From: Heliocidaris erythrogramma
Taxonomy: Eukaryota > Echinodermata > Echinoidea > Camarodonta > Echinometridae
Direction: 5' to 3'
Assembly: GCA_025617745.1 (NCBI GenBank)
Contig: CM046859.1
Span: forward strand, 21,948,006-22,012,005
DNA length: 64,000 bases
How positions within the stretch are numbered: the first letter of the stretch is position 1; every line of letters begins with the position of its first letter. A program made the translations under genes and the position numbers. Of the stretch, positions 30,301 to 42,300 are shown piece after piece. The notes beneath the pieces are model-generated. The model searched no databases. It was not told the origin of the DNA and was given only the letters and a program-made list of their open reading frames with translations.

Positions 30301-33300
30301 AGTGCTCTCCTTCCCATGCTAAATAAAGCATGACTACAAACACTAAACACCCTACAAGGCATATGCCCTAGACCCATGTTAAATAACACACTCCTCAGTG
30401 TTCTCCTTCCCATGCTAAATAAAGCATGACTACAAACACTAAACACCCTACAAGGCATATGCCCTAGACCCATGTTAAATAACACACTCCTCAGTGTTCT
30501 CCTTCCCATGCTAAATAAAGCATGACTGTAAACACTCCACACCCTGCAAGCACCCTCATGCATATTCTACTTTTACACACACATTATACATGACTGCAAA
30601 CACTAAACACCCTACAAGGCATATGCCCTAGACCCATTAAATAACACACTCCTCAGTGTTCTCCTTCCCATGCTAAATAAAGCATGACTGTAAACACTAA
30701 ACACCCTACAAGGCATATGCCCTAGACCCATGTTAAATAACACACTCCTCAGTGCTCTCCTTCCCATGCTAAATAAAGCATGACTGTAAACACTCCACAC
30801 CCTGCAAGCACCCTCATGCATATTCTACTTTTACACACACATTATACATGACTGCAAACACTAAACACCCTACAAGGCATATGCCCTAGACCCATGTTAA
30901 ATAACACACTCCTCAGTGTTCTCCTTCCCATGCTAAATAAAGCATGACTGTAAACACTCCACACACTGCAAGCACCCTCATGCATATTCTACTTTTACAC
31001 ACACAGTATGCATGACTGCAAACACTAAACACCCTACAAAGCATATGCCCTAGACCCATGTTAAATAACACACTCCTCAGTGCTCTCCTTCCCATGCTAA
31101 ATAAAGCATGACTGTAAACACTCCACACCCTGCAAGCACCCTCATGCATATTCTACTTTTACACACACATTATACATGACTGCAAACACTAAACACCCTA
31201 CAAGGCATATGCCCTAGACCCATGTTAAATAACACACTCCTCAGTGTTCTCCTTCCCATGCTAAATAAAGCATGACTGTAAACACTCCACACACTGCAAG
31301 CACCCTCATGCATATTCCTCCCTATGCTTTAGCACAAACATTTCACACAGTTGCAAACATTCAACACCTTACAAGCACTCCTGCACATATTCCTTCCTGT
31401 GCTAAGTACCACACAGGTGTACACAGTCAACACCCTGCAAGCACTCTTCTGTGTACTCACCCCCATGATAGCGACACCGATGGCTGCTGTGATGGCTACC
31501 ACCATCAGCTTGCCCAAGAACAAGACAAAGTCACCTACACAGTTGATGGCCGCTACACGCAAGGCATTGGACAGCAGTACTGTGAAGGCCTGCATAAAAA
31601 GCAGCATGTAGTGCTCATAGTTTGATAAACGAAAGTCATCCACACTCTAGTGACATTTGCATAATTTCTAACTCAAGATGTGGGGGAGGTCCAATACCAT
31701 TAAACAAAATAAATCTATTTTGGAAAATCTGTTATTGCTGCAAATTCCAAAATGATAAAAAAGGAAATTTCTAAATCTGAGGATCTTTCTTCGAACTTTT
31801 TGGCAAATATTTAAAAGGTTTTCATATTACATGTTCAGGAAATTTTCAGCAAAGTAGTTTTCAAATTGTTGTACTGACAGATCCCTTTCCTTATTCAAAA
31901 TTTTCCTGTGAGGCCCCTTTCAGATATTGTACATTGTTGATTTTATTAGAAAATGGCAGTGGCAGAGTTTAAAGTGTTCTTACCTTTGCAGCTGAACTGC
32001 AGAAACCATCACCTTCAATTGCTGTATCCAAAACAAACAAACAAAAAATGAAATATAATGCTTGGTGTAAACAATTGGAATTCTCCATAGTACATGTGTG
32101 AGGTTTTTAAGATATTTGAAAATAGGAAATTGTAAGACAGACTTTGCTTGTGACTATAGTAATTTTGAAATTAAATAGCTATGATTATGAGTTGACTTAA
32201 AAGGAAACCTATATGAATGAACAGTCACGCCTAAGAAAAGAGAACATGAACATCTCTCAACCTCCCTAATTTTTCATAATACAAGTAATTTCTTTTTACC
32301 ATAAAAGACGATATCCTCTCCTCTTTGTAATGGGCTATTGTGGCATTCTGATATTTATCCTAAAAACATAATGCAGGGCCTGGCACCAAGTTTGGCATTT
32401 AGAAAATAAAGCAAACAGATCTGTCATAGTGTAATATATTCATTGTTTAAAAAAAAAAATTGAGTTTCAAGTAACTTGCAAATTGTCATTTCCCTCTAAA
32501 CCTCTCTTGGAATGAGCCTTTATAATCACCCTCCAAAACAACTCATGGAAAGGAAAACAACAACTCTCTTTAGGTCGAAGTGGAATAATTTTCTTTATGT
32601 CGCTCACCAATTACAATGTAGGCATGTTCGTTCAAGAACTTGAGGAACTTCTCCAAGCACCAGAGACAACAGATGAGACATTTGAGGACACACTGAGCTA
32701 CAGGGTTTGGGCTGTCTTTAAGTCTGCAAGAAGAGAAAGAAATAACTCACTCGGACAAATGATTTTTGGTGTAAGGTGGTTAGTCATTGGCATAGAGGGA
32801 GTCCAGCTAATGAGGGGATACAGGCATCATGGTGGTGACACTGGTCATACTAGTAGGAGTATGAATTAATATAAATAAGGCAATGATTTTGGGGAGGGTG
32901 TGTGAAGTGCTCTAACCTCTTCTTTTCACATTACCCCCCCCCCCCAATTCCTTTCTAATTCTTTTTTTTCTATCTCTTTCTTTTGTTGCTATTTGATTGT
33001 TAGAAGCACACATACCCCCTTAGTTACATCATGGGGAAGAATATTTCAAAGGAGATGGAGCAGGTCACAGACACGTACAAAAGATTCAGGTAGTATAAAA
33101 ATAGTTTTAAACAAGAAAATGGTTCTCTGAACACTCTACAAAACCTAAACACTTGAAGAGGCTTAGCTGACATATGGGGTGTTGCAAGAAAGTTGCAATC
33201 AATTGCAAATTGTAAAGCAAATTAGAACAACCATTCTGAATGGTTCAGGGTTTGGCCATTCACGAAGATGCGCTTGCAACAATGATTTTGATTGGTCAGT

Positions 33301-36300
33301 ATCGATCAGTTGCAACTTGCAATCAATCGCAACTTTCTTGCAACACCCCATTAGCCACTGGTAAGGCCACAAGTAAAGTGTACAGGGTGCATTTGATTCA
33401 TAAAGATGATACTTTATGTACAAAAATGAATAAATAATTCATTGCTATAGGTTCTTTCGAGGAAACATCCATGTGTTTGAATGCATTAACCCCTTCCATG
33501 CCACCAGATTTTCGAGCAATTATCAAAAATGAATTTTCAAGAGTTAAAATATAAACTCTCAATGAGTTTTTTTCTTGAGCAAACAGGGCAAAGATATATT
33601 GCATCGGAATAAACATTATATTGAAGGCGCAGGGTTCTGTATGAGGAATAATTTCAAGCCATTTTGAGCCTAAACGAAATGTTCAACACTCAAATTTTGG
33701 GGCGGGATTTGGCACGCACACGGCATGGTAGGGGTTAATAAACTGGCCTAGTACGATGTGATATAATACGTAGCAACTGTTTCCATGAAGACTCACTTGT
33801 ACTGGATGTACATGAGGATGGCTCTGGGCACCTTCACCAGGACAATGATGAATGATCCAAAGACCATGGAGCCGATGTGATATCTGATCAGTCGACCTGT
33901 AGACCTCAGGATGGGAGAGCTAAAGCTATCCTTGTCCCTGCAATGGATATATACAGAGATAGTTATAATAACAATGTAGGGCTGGAGGTTAGGGTTATGG
34001 CTATTAAGGATAGGGCTAATTAGGCTTAGGCTAAAGCTAATTAGGCTAAGGCTAAACTAGCCTCTTGTCGAGGCCCTGGGGCTGTTGAAATCCTTGGCGA
34101 TATGGAGGCAAAAACCGAGGCACTTGCGCCGAGGGCCTCTTGACACCTGATCTGAATTTCTTTTGTATTTCATTGTTTTGACGAATATTCCGACCAAATT
34201 TTGGTCGGTGAAAATCATCCAATAAGCGCGAGCTACCATGACGGAATGTTAAATATTCATGACTCGACTGCACGCTAGCCCAAAATGGCGTTCAACGTTT
34301 CTTCCACGACGAGTGATGACGATATTTGTAAGAGCTTAGAATATGCCGCTAGAATGTTGAAGATTGACAGATTCAAAGATTTGCAAGTTGATGCAATCAA
34401 ATCTGCACTTAAAGGACAAGATGTTTTTGTGAATCTGCCTACTGGCTATGGAAAATGTGTTATTTTTCACGCGCTACCGCTCTGTGCTGATTACCTCCGT
34501 GGGCCAGGGATGGAGAGTGAGACTGCTAGCTGCTTTGAATTTGCGAGCTATGCTAGGGCCTAGGCCAGGCGGATCCCCCGGGGCCTTGCCGGGCAGTGAA
34601 GTTGCTGGTAACTCCTTGGTTACATCAGAATTGATGGAGATGCATCTATTGTTGAACGGTGACTTTTATTGCCCATTCTTCATTATTTGTAAATATATGA
34701 TGATCTCTTGAGGAATATGTACATTTGTCTTATTTCAAATTACCATGGTTTGTAAGCTAGAGATCAAATTCTTCATAATGTGCTTGTCTGTGAATGTATT
34801 TTGAGCAATAGATTTACGTAATCCCCCCAAAAAATAATAGACTAGTCCAGAACTGAAGTAAGAAATCCTTGAGATTTCATTGGCCAATTTGCTGGGCGAT
34901 CGCCGCGGTTATCTAACTATTCACGTTTTCATGCATAATTCAGTAGGAAATCGTTCCTCATGAATATATAATTCAGGTCGGGTGTCAAGAGGCCCTCGGC
35001 GCAAGCGCCTCGATTTGCCGCCAAGGATTTCAACAGCGCCAGGGCCTCGACAAGAGGCTAAGGCTAAACAGGCTAAGGCTAATCAGGCTAGGGCTAATCA
35101 GGCTAGGGCTAATCAGGCTAAGGCTAATCAGGCTAATATAATAATAGCCGTTTCTTATATAGCACCTTACCAGTCACAATGTAACCGACCAAAGCAATTA
35201 CAGCATTACTACCCCGTGGTTATGCACCTTACAGTGCATTCTCCACTCATCTTGGGAACATTTCAGCCAGTCGCCCGTTTAATTAGTCTAAGGCTAATAA
35301 AGCTAAGGCTAATACCTTATGCTAGTAACAATAGAAGCAATTATAATTGCTGAATAGCATTATAAACCTGGCTTTAAGAATACTACCCTGATAAGGCACT
35401 AAACTAAGAAACTTGCTCATAACTGGTACCCATTTACATCTGCTAGGTGGAGAGTAATGATTAATGTTTCGCCAAAGATAGAAATACTAGACTGGCTGCT
35501 GTGTGCAAATTAATTGGAACAGGACTTATATGCCTGGAAAGCATGCTGAAAATTTGAAAACGTTGCTCATAAAACTTACAAATCACACTGAAGTGATCAT
35601 TTACCATATGGAATAAAAGCCATGAAATATACAAGATATCCCTTTCACCCTGCAGATGACAAGCCATGATAAACTCATCCATCCATATAAAGCCAACAGC
35701 ATGTTAACCACGACCCCCTCCTCCCCCATCTCTACTTCCCCATCCCCAGTTCCCCTCCACCCACTCTAACCTTGTAAGATACCAGTCTACAACGCAAGCA
35801 GCTGTGACAAACTGATGGCAAGCCAAGATGAACAAAGCTGTCAAGATAAACCCTATGGCATGTTAACCCCCAACCCTCTTCCCCGCCCTTACCCCTACTC
35901 CCCCACCCCCGTTCCCTCACCTCCCCCTCTCTAACGTCATAAAATACCAGGCAGCTATGACAAACTGATGACAAGCCAGGATGAACTCAGCCATCCAGAT
36001 AAAGCCAATGGCAGGTTAACCCCTCCCCCTCCTACCCACCACGCCCTACCATCCCCTCCTCCCTCCTACCCCTTATTTACTCCCTCCCCTTCCCCTCTTA
36101 CCTCGTAAAATACCAGTCTACAACACAGGCAGCGATGACAAACTGATGGCAAGCCAGGATGAACTCGGCTGTCCAGATGAAGCCTATGGCATGGTACCAC
36201 CACATGTAGCGTACAGGCTGGGGAGGGTTGTAGGTGACATAGCCATTGGGTTCGGTCACTAAGGGATAGCCTGTTGAAAGAAATGACAGGGGAGATAATT

Positions 36301-39300
36301 ATAAATTGATAACATTAACCCACTGACAACTGAATTATCTCATTCCCATAGACTTAATACAGAGATCACCCGGTTCCCGTAGGCATTGAGTTAACAGCTT
36401 GTTACAGAAAATACTGAGAGCGCTTGTTTTTAGTGACTGCTCTTGAATTCTTATCATCCTTGCCTCAAAGATCTGAAAAAAAAAAAAAAAAACTTTTCTA
36501 CATATACAGTGACACCTGCATATAAAGACCACTCAAGGGAGACAAGAAAGGTGCCTGGTCTTTAAGTTCAGGTTCATTTAGTACACTTTTCAATGAGAAA
36601 TAACTTTTTGAGGGAAACAGGAAATGTGGTCTTTATAGCCAGGTGGTCTTTCTATACAGGTAGTAGCTAAAGAAGCTTTCACTTTATTCCCTTTATACTG
36701 TAGCACCACACGGTATTAAACATAAAAATTCATGAACCTGTTTTAAATATAAAAAAGAAAGCGACTTTTTTGTCTAAATATATATGATCAAAGATGCAAT
36801 TTTGGGCAAGATTTATTTTCTATGAAGCTGAAAGGGTTCATTAGGACATAAGGATAACATCCATGTGTTCATAACACTTGGGTGTCATTTCTGTGTTAAA
36901 GGGCCCCTGCAACCCAAACGCAACCCAAATGAAAGTTTATTCCTGTTGATGTGCAGGGATGCATAAGTAATATTCTGTTCTTCAAACATCTAGATATGTT
37001 CATAGACTTTTAAATGTTTTTTGAAATATTTTTTCCAACCTCCTAAAATCCACCCCTTAAAAAATGCTCCAGAACTCATTCCTGCAAAGACATCATCTGT
37101 CAATCATCAGTCAGCTACTCTAACATTCTACAATAGACAGTGGAATGTAATTTCCCCCAGCTTAGCACATGCTCACAATAGAATTGCATGCTTTCAAACA
37201 ATACAATACCTCCTTAATACCACTCTTTTCCTGGTGATGCTACAGCATGTCTGACATAGCAACTCCTATGTAGACATTGTATGGTCTATTAGAACACATG
37301 GTCATCTCTGGCAGAGCTACATACCACTGTTTCTCCTTAGCTCACTAATGATTGACAGATGATGTCATTGCAGGAATGAGATCTGGGGGAATTTCTTTGG
37401 GGTGGAGCTTAGCATGTTTGAGAAAATGATTTTATAACAAAATAGAAGTTGTATGCATCCCTGCACATCAACAGGAATCAACTTGCATTTGGGTTGCAGG
37501 GGGCCTTTAACGGTATGCCCTTCAAAACGACATGGTATTGCTATTACTATCATCTATGTTAAGCTGCGTGCCATAAAATGACAATAAGTACTTGTTAGCT
37601 AAGTTTATGCAGACCATAACCAAGAGAGGAGATTTTTAAGTTCCAGAACGTTGACTCTTTGCAGGGTGCTAAAAATATGCCATGAAGTTGCTTACAAAGA
37701 CTCACAGTTCAAGCTTGACTTTTTTCTGCTGGAAACATGGAGTCATGAATGGATTCAAGGTGATACAAAATTTGTTGTAAATACTTTGCCGAGAGAGGCA
37801 ATTAAATCATGAAATTATTTACCTGTACACATAATTCACTTGCTCCAGCTTTGTCAAGAGAATTTTCTTTGAATCAAGCTAATGTGTGAACCATGTGTGA
37901 CCGGTTTGGATGAATAATGTCTACGTTGAAGGGTCTCTTAATAAATGGACGGTTAAGTTCTGGGATGGTGAAAAATAATTTGTGAGCTTTCACATTCCTT
38001 TTGTGTCCATATAGAAGAACATCATAGTAGAAATGTCCCCTGAAAAGGATTGCTCTTCAAATGCCCTCATATTCGAAATATGACAAGACATAGCGGAAGT
38101 GTTCGGGCCGAAAATTCGAGCCAAATGTGTGTGCAGTCCCATGCATATACCCATTTCTGTGTGCAGTGCATGATCTTTTCAAAGAGATTGGGTCGATTTT
38201 TTTACCATTTTGACCATTCCAAAACCTCAAGGTATATATACCAATTCACCTTTCCCAATAGGCCTGTTTACTAATGTATTTCAATTTATGCATGTTTCTC
38301 TCCAGAATCCTTAGCTACCAACTATATAGTGCATCTGCTATGCATAATAGCATCTCTATGGATGGAATTCACTTTGCATAAATTACTTGTTGCTAAGTCA
38401 GGCAAGCCTCTGGCAGGCCTATAAGTCGTCAGGAGAAACCTTTGTTCACAAAGTACGCATAAAATTAGTAAACAGGTCTATTGCTTTGATTATTTTCTTT
38501 CACAATGTAATCACATGACCAGAACTCAATTTTATCTTGAAAGGGTACCAATCACCTGACAAAGAGAAGTGTATATGTCACAATGTGACTGCATTCCCTT
38601 TCACCCTAAACCCTCGTGACCTTGTTTAGTTACATAGACAAAGAATGTAGTAGGCCTGTTAAATTGAATGGGATGTGTAGCCAAGCAATTTAGGCATTAT
38701 TACTGTTACTTAGGTCAGCAAACTTTGGTGTTGAAATTGGGCAGGTGTTTGTGTGTGTGATTGTGCATGTGGAGAGAAAGGAAATTTTGATAGGGTGCAT
38801 GGTTTTATATACCGGTAGAAGGGGTGTAGAAGGAATTTTGATGAGGTAATTTTGAATGAAGTGTTCAGTATTAGGGGAGTAAGAAGAATTTTGGGTGCAT
38901 CAGGAGTTGAGTATTGAGAGCATCATTGTGGGTTAGTTTTTTGAGTTGTGATCAGAGTGCTTTGGAGATCTCAAGAGAGTCAGACCTTGTCTGAAGTTGG
39001 CTGAGTGATGAGGGAGTGTAGGCCGCCAAGAAGGTGATTGTTGCAGGCTATGCATGCTGCTGCTGGCATAGCAGACTTTTTCCCTACTGGCAGGTTCCAG
39101 GCAGTACAGACCGTGGTAGAAAGCCTCATCAGCCCTCACCTCTTGCATTATTGTTTTCATCTGAACTGGACAAGCTAGGCTCGTAGTAACCTCGTAATCA
39201 CCTTGTATACGCTCGTAGTCACTCGTAGTCACACGTAGACACTGATATTGGCTCGTAGTCGTAATTTATCGATGGATTGGTTCTCATAGTCGATGTACCC

Positions 39301-42300
39301 AGACAGCGTAGCTGATTGTCTTCAACTCAAGTTGTGGGTCAGGGACACATCGGTCAGACTTCGCACGTTACTTCATATTGGTCACTGCATGCATCTTGTC
39401 AGTGGACTCAAAGAGAAGCTTGTCCTCATGAACTCTTCACATGGACTCTAGAGCAGGTTTTCTTTCTAGTGTGTGTACACACCAATGACCGGTCCAGTGT
39501 AGGTAGTTCATTTATTTCATAATTTAGTAAAAATACTCCGAAGGGTGAAATAGTCATTGCTGGCAATATATTTTCTTTGTAATAATGTTGAAACCTGGAA
39601 TTATTTGATTACCTTTAATTGCATTGATAATATATATTTGGATATTGGAAATTATTTAATCACATATACATGTTGAATACATATTGTTTTGCTTTGTCAA
39701 TTATTCTTGTTAATACATTATTGAGCAGATGGCTCTGAATTAAATTTTTGTATACTACATGTATATGTATTGGTGAAGTCGCCTGTTCATTTTGCTGTGC
39801 CTGTGATACATGTACATTTCAATATAGGATCTAACTTATCGTCAGAATCATTATTTACAGGACGAATATCTGACAGTATAATAGCTAAAATGTACAAAAC
39901 CACCCTCAAAAACCTTTACCTGGCGTTCTATTGATTAGTGGATAAGAAGTATAAAGAAAATAATGGAGAACATAACGCACCATAAATAGGGCCCGAGTGG
40001 AACCAAAGTCTGACTTGGGTTCCACTCAGGCCCTATTTTATGCGAGCGCAGGTGCATCAAAAAGTCTACTTTACAAGTCGCTTTTATGTTTATGGGATTT
40101 ATTAAAACTCGCAATATCATTTTATAGAAGTATTTTTAGCTTTTTTATTGAATATATTGACATGGAACCCATAACCTACAGAGCAAAATATATTTTGGTG
40201 ATCAGTACACTTAAACCCTTACTGCATTGGGGGAAGGGCCTAGGTGTTCCAACCCCAGACAAATTTTGCCGCGCATTTTGAACCGCTGCATTTCACGCCA
40301 CGCAACTTTCTGACTTTTTTCTTTCATGTCTTGCCCATCTTTTGACACCAAGTTTACAAAAATCGCTAAAAAAAAAAGAAGCTATGAGCGCCCCCCCTCC
40401 CTAGTCAGAGAGGAGCTTGAAATAGCCCAGTACAGTAAGGGTTAAATAGGCATTGGTTGCTTACAATTTTCAAGAAATGCCCCGCAACATCAAGTAAATA
40501 GGTGTGTAGCACCCCAACACTTTTATTTATTATCAAATGGTTGTAAACAAACAAATCACAAGCGGTGAGAAGCCTGTATAGAAATGGATACTCTACCTGT
40601 AGCTGAGATGGCGATGAAGACGATGGTGATGTAGACAAAGAATATGATCAGGATGATGAACGTCCAGAATGGTTGAAGGAGGAGCAGGGGCATGGCACGG
40701 ATGGCCTTGCCCGCCTGCCCGAACAGCTCCACAGTGAAAGCCACACGTTTCCACATGACCAGAATGATAAGGAACAAGATGACCTGATGTGAATGGAACA
40801 GATGAGTGGAACAAGATGCAATGTACCCTATAGCCCACTGCACACTTTACAATCTCACAACGATCCAATTTTTGAAAAAATTGCAATATCATTTGATATG
40901 AGAATTCAAAAGTAAAATCATCCTGACTGTGATCACTAATAGGCATATGCAGGGATGCCACTTAGAATTGATAAAAGAGTAGGAAAAATCATCTAGAATC
41001 AGCCCTTGTGTACATAAAAAGTGGTTTTCTATGGCTAAAAATATGTTGAAAAAGTAGCATCCCTGCATATGAATAGTCCAATCTTCATTGTAGCATTGTA
41101 CGTCTTCCAGTCATAGACAAGGCCTGATCTACCATGAATTGTTCATGTGGTCACATCGCTCCAGTGGAAAGAGTTTCCCCAAAATGAAACCACCTTTATT
41201 TAGTAGGCATTTAAACTGGAAGGTCCACAATACCCCATAATACATATTACAACAAAGAGACTCATTAACCTGGATTAGTTTACTTATTTTTTTTTTATGT
41301 CTGGTGATATTGCAATTTCCTGCAAAATTGGATAGCAGTCCGATCCTATAGCGTGCACCAAGCTTAAAGGGATTCGGTAACTTTGTGGAGGCTTGATTTA
41401 ATAAATTGTTGAATTTTCTGTCTTGATGTTCAGAAGGATAAATAAATAGCCAGGCATAGAAAGGTTTTCAAATATATAATGCTATTATTAAGATATCTGT
41501 GACTGAATACTCCCATTTACGAAAGCGTATGGCCATACGCTTTAGTCTAACACTGAGTCAATGGGGGAAAATGACATTTCCGGTCTGGCATTTCCGGTCA
41601 CTTGCATATGTTTACTTCTGTGAAGCACATGATGATTTTGAAGTGCTTTTTTCCCATGGGCTTCATTTTTACACTATATTACACGCTGATAGCATGTAGG
41701 GCCAGACAGCTCAGATTTTATCAAGCCTCCACAAAGTTACCTAATCACTTTAAGACTATGTTAATACATCCCTCTACAACCTGACTTACATGCAATCGAG
41801 TGTAAGTAACATTCTAGTTGATATTCATTAAGCACAATATTTTTAAAGAACCTCTGGACAGTTTTTTGACAGAAAAGGGAGTTAATACATGTGCCATCAT
41901 CTATCAAATTAAAGTCCCCTTAAAAATAGCACCACATGAAATGACAGGCAGTGAACGTACTATGCACCTCCTCAATTAGCAGACCATACAGTACAGTGAG
42001 TATGGAGCAAACATAAAATCAATATGAAAATGCAGTGAAATGTAAAAATGCTTGTCACAGCAATGAGGCTCTTGTATCACGAAGCAACCTCAGTCAAACT
42101 TTAACAAAGTCATGATCATTATTAACATTCACCACATCAAGTCTGAAGGAATTCAGTAGTCCTCTGTAATCAAACGAATCTTCATCAAAATAGACGTCAA
42201 TCAACAACATCTTCACATAGTTTAGTTTTGAGGAGACTCTCTCTTTGATGTTCACTACTATGGACATTTGGCATCAATAAGATCCAAAAGCAGCATTGTT

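Larger units (their letters stand above)
26978..31460 (-). other. SLC44A1 intron 13 (4.5 kb)
   Basis: Contains the 66-bp array (27587-27892) and the 164-bp-type satellite (30233-31312) with degenerate copies from about 29880. The rest (27900-29870) is AT-rich with no supported gene. Confidence 0.55.
37511..40596 (-). other. SLC44A1 intron 8, 5' part
   Basis: Contains MITE 38256-38483, a CTCGTAGTCAC-type repeat near 39180-39260, the hairpin at 39983-40038 and the MITE at 40211-40446. A 99-codon minus-strand open frame near 39000 is not recognisable, and I do not call it a gene. Confidence 0.5.

Noticed and set aside
30228-31149. Repeated open frames with HALFSMGRR-type units on the minus strand
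   Set aside because: Translation of the intronic minisatellite; no start context, splice sites or known domain.
27587-31312. CRISPR-like repeat array
   Set aside because: Repeats are contiguous minisatellites without unique spacers, in a spliced eukaryotic gene.
32597-32869. Plus-strand open frame of 90 codons
   Set aside because: It is the antisense of SLC44A1 exon 11, which is conserved on the other strand.
33985-35320. Interstitial telomere repeat (TTAGGG)
   Set aside because: Only one or two TTAGGG-like units occur; the array is GGCTAA-based.
38933-39232. 99-codon minus-strand frame in SLC44A1 intron 8
   Set aside because: No recognisable motif and no splice or promoter support.
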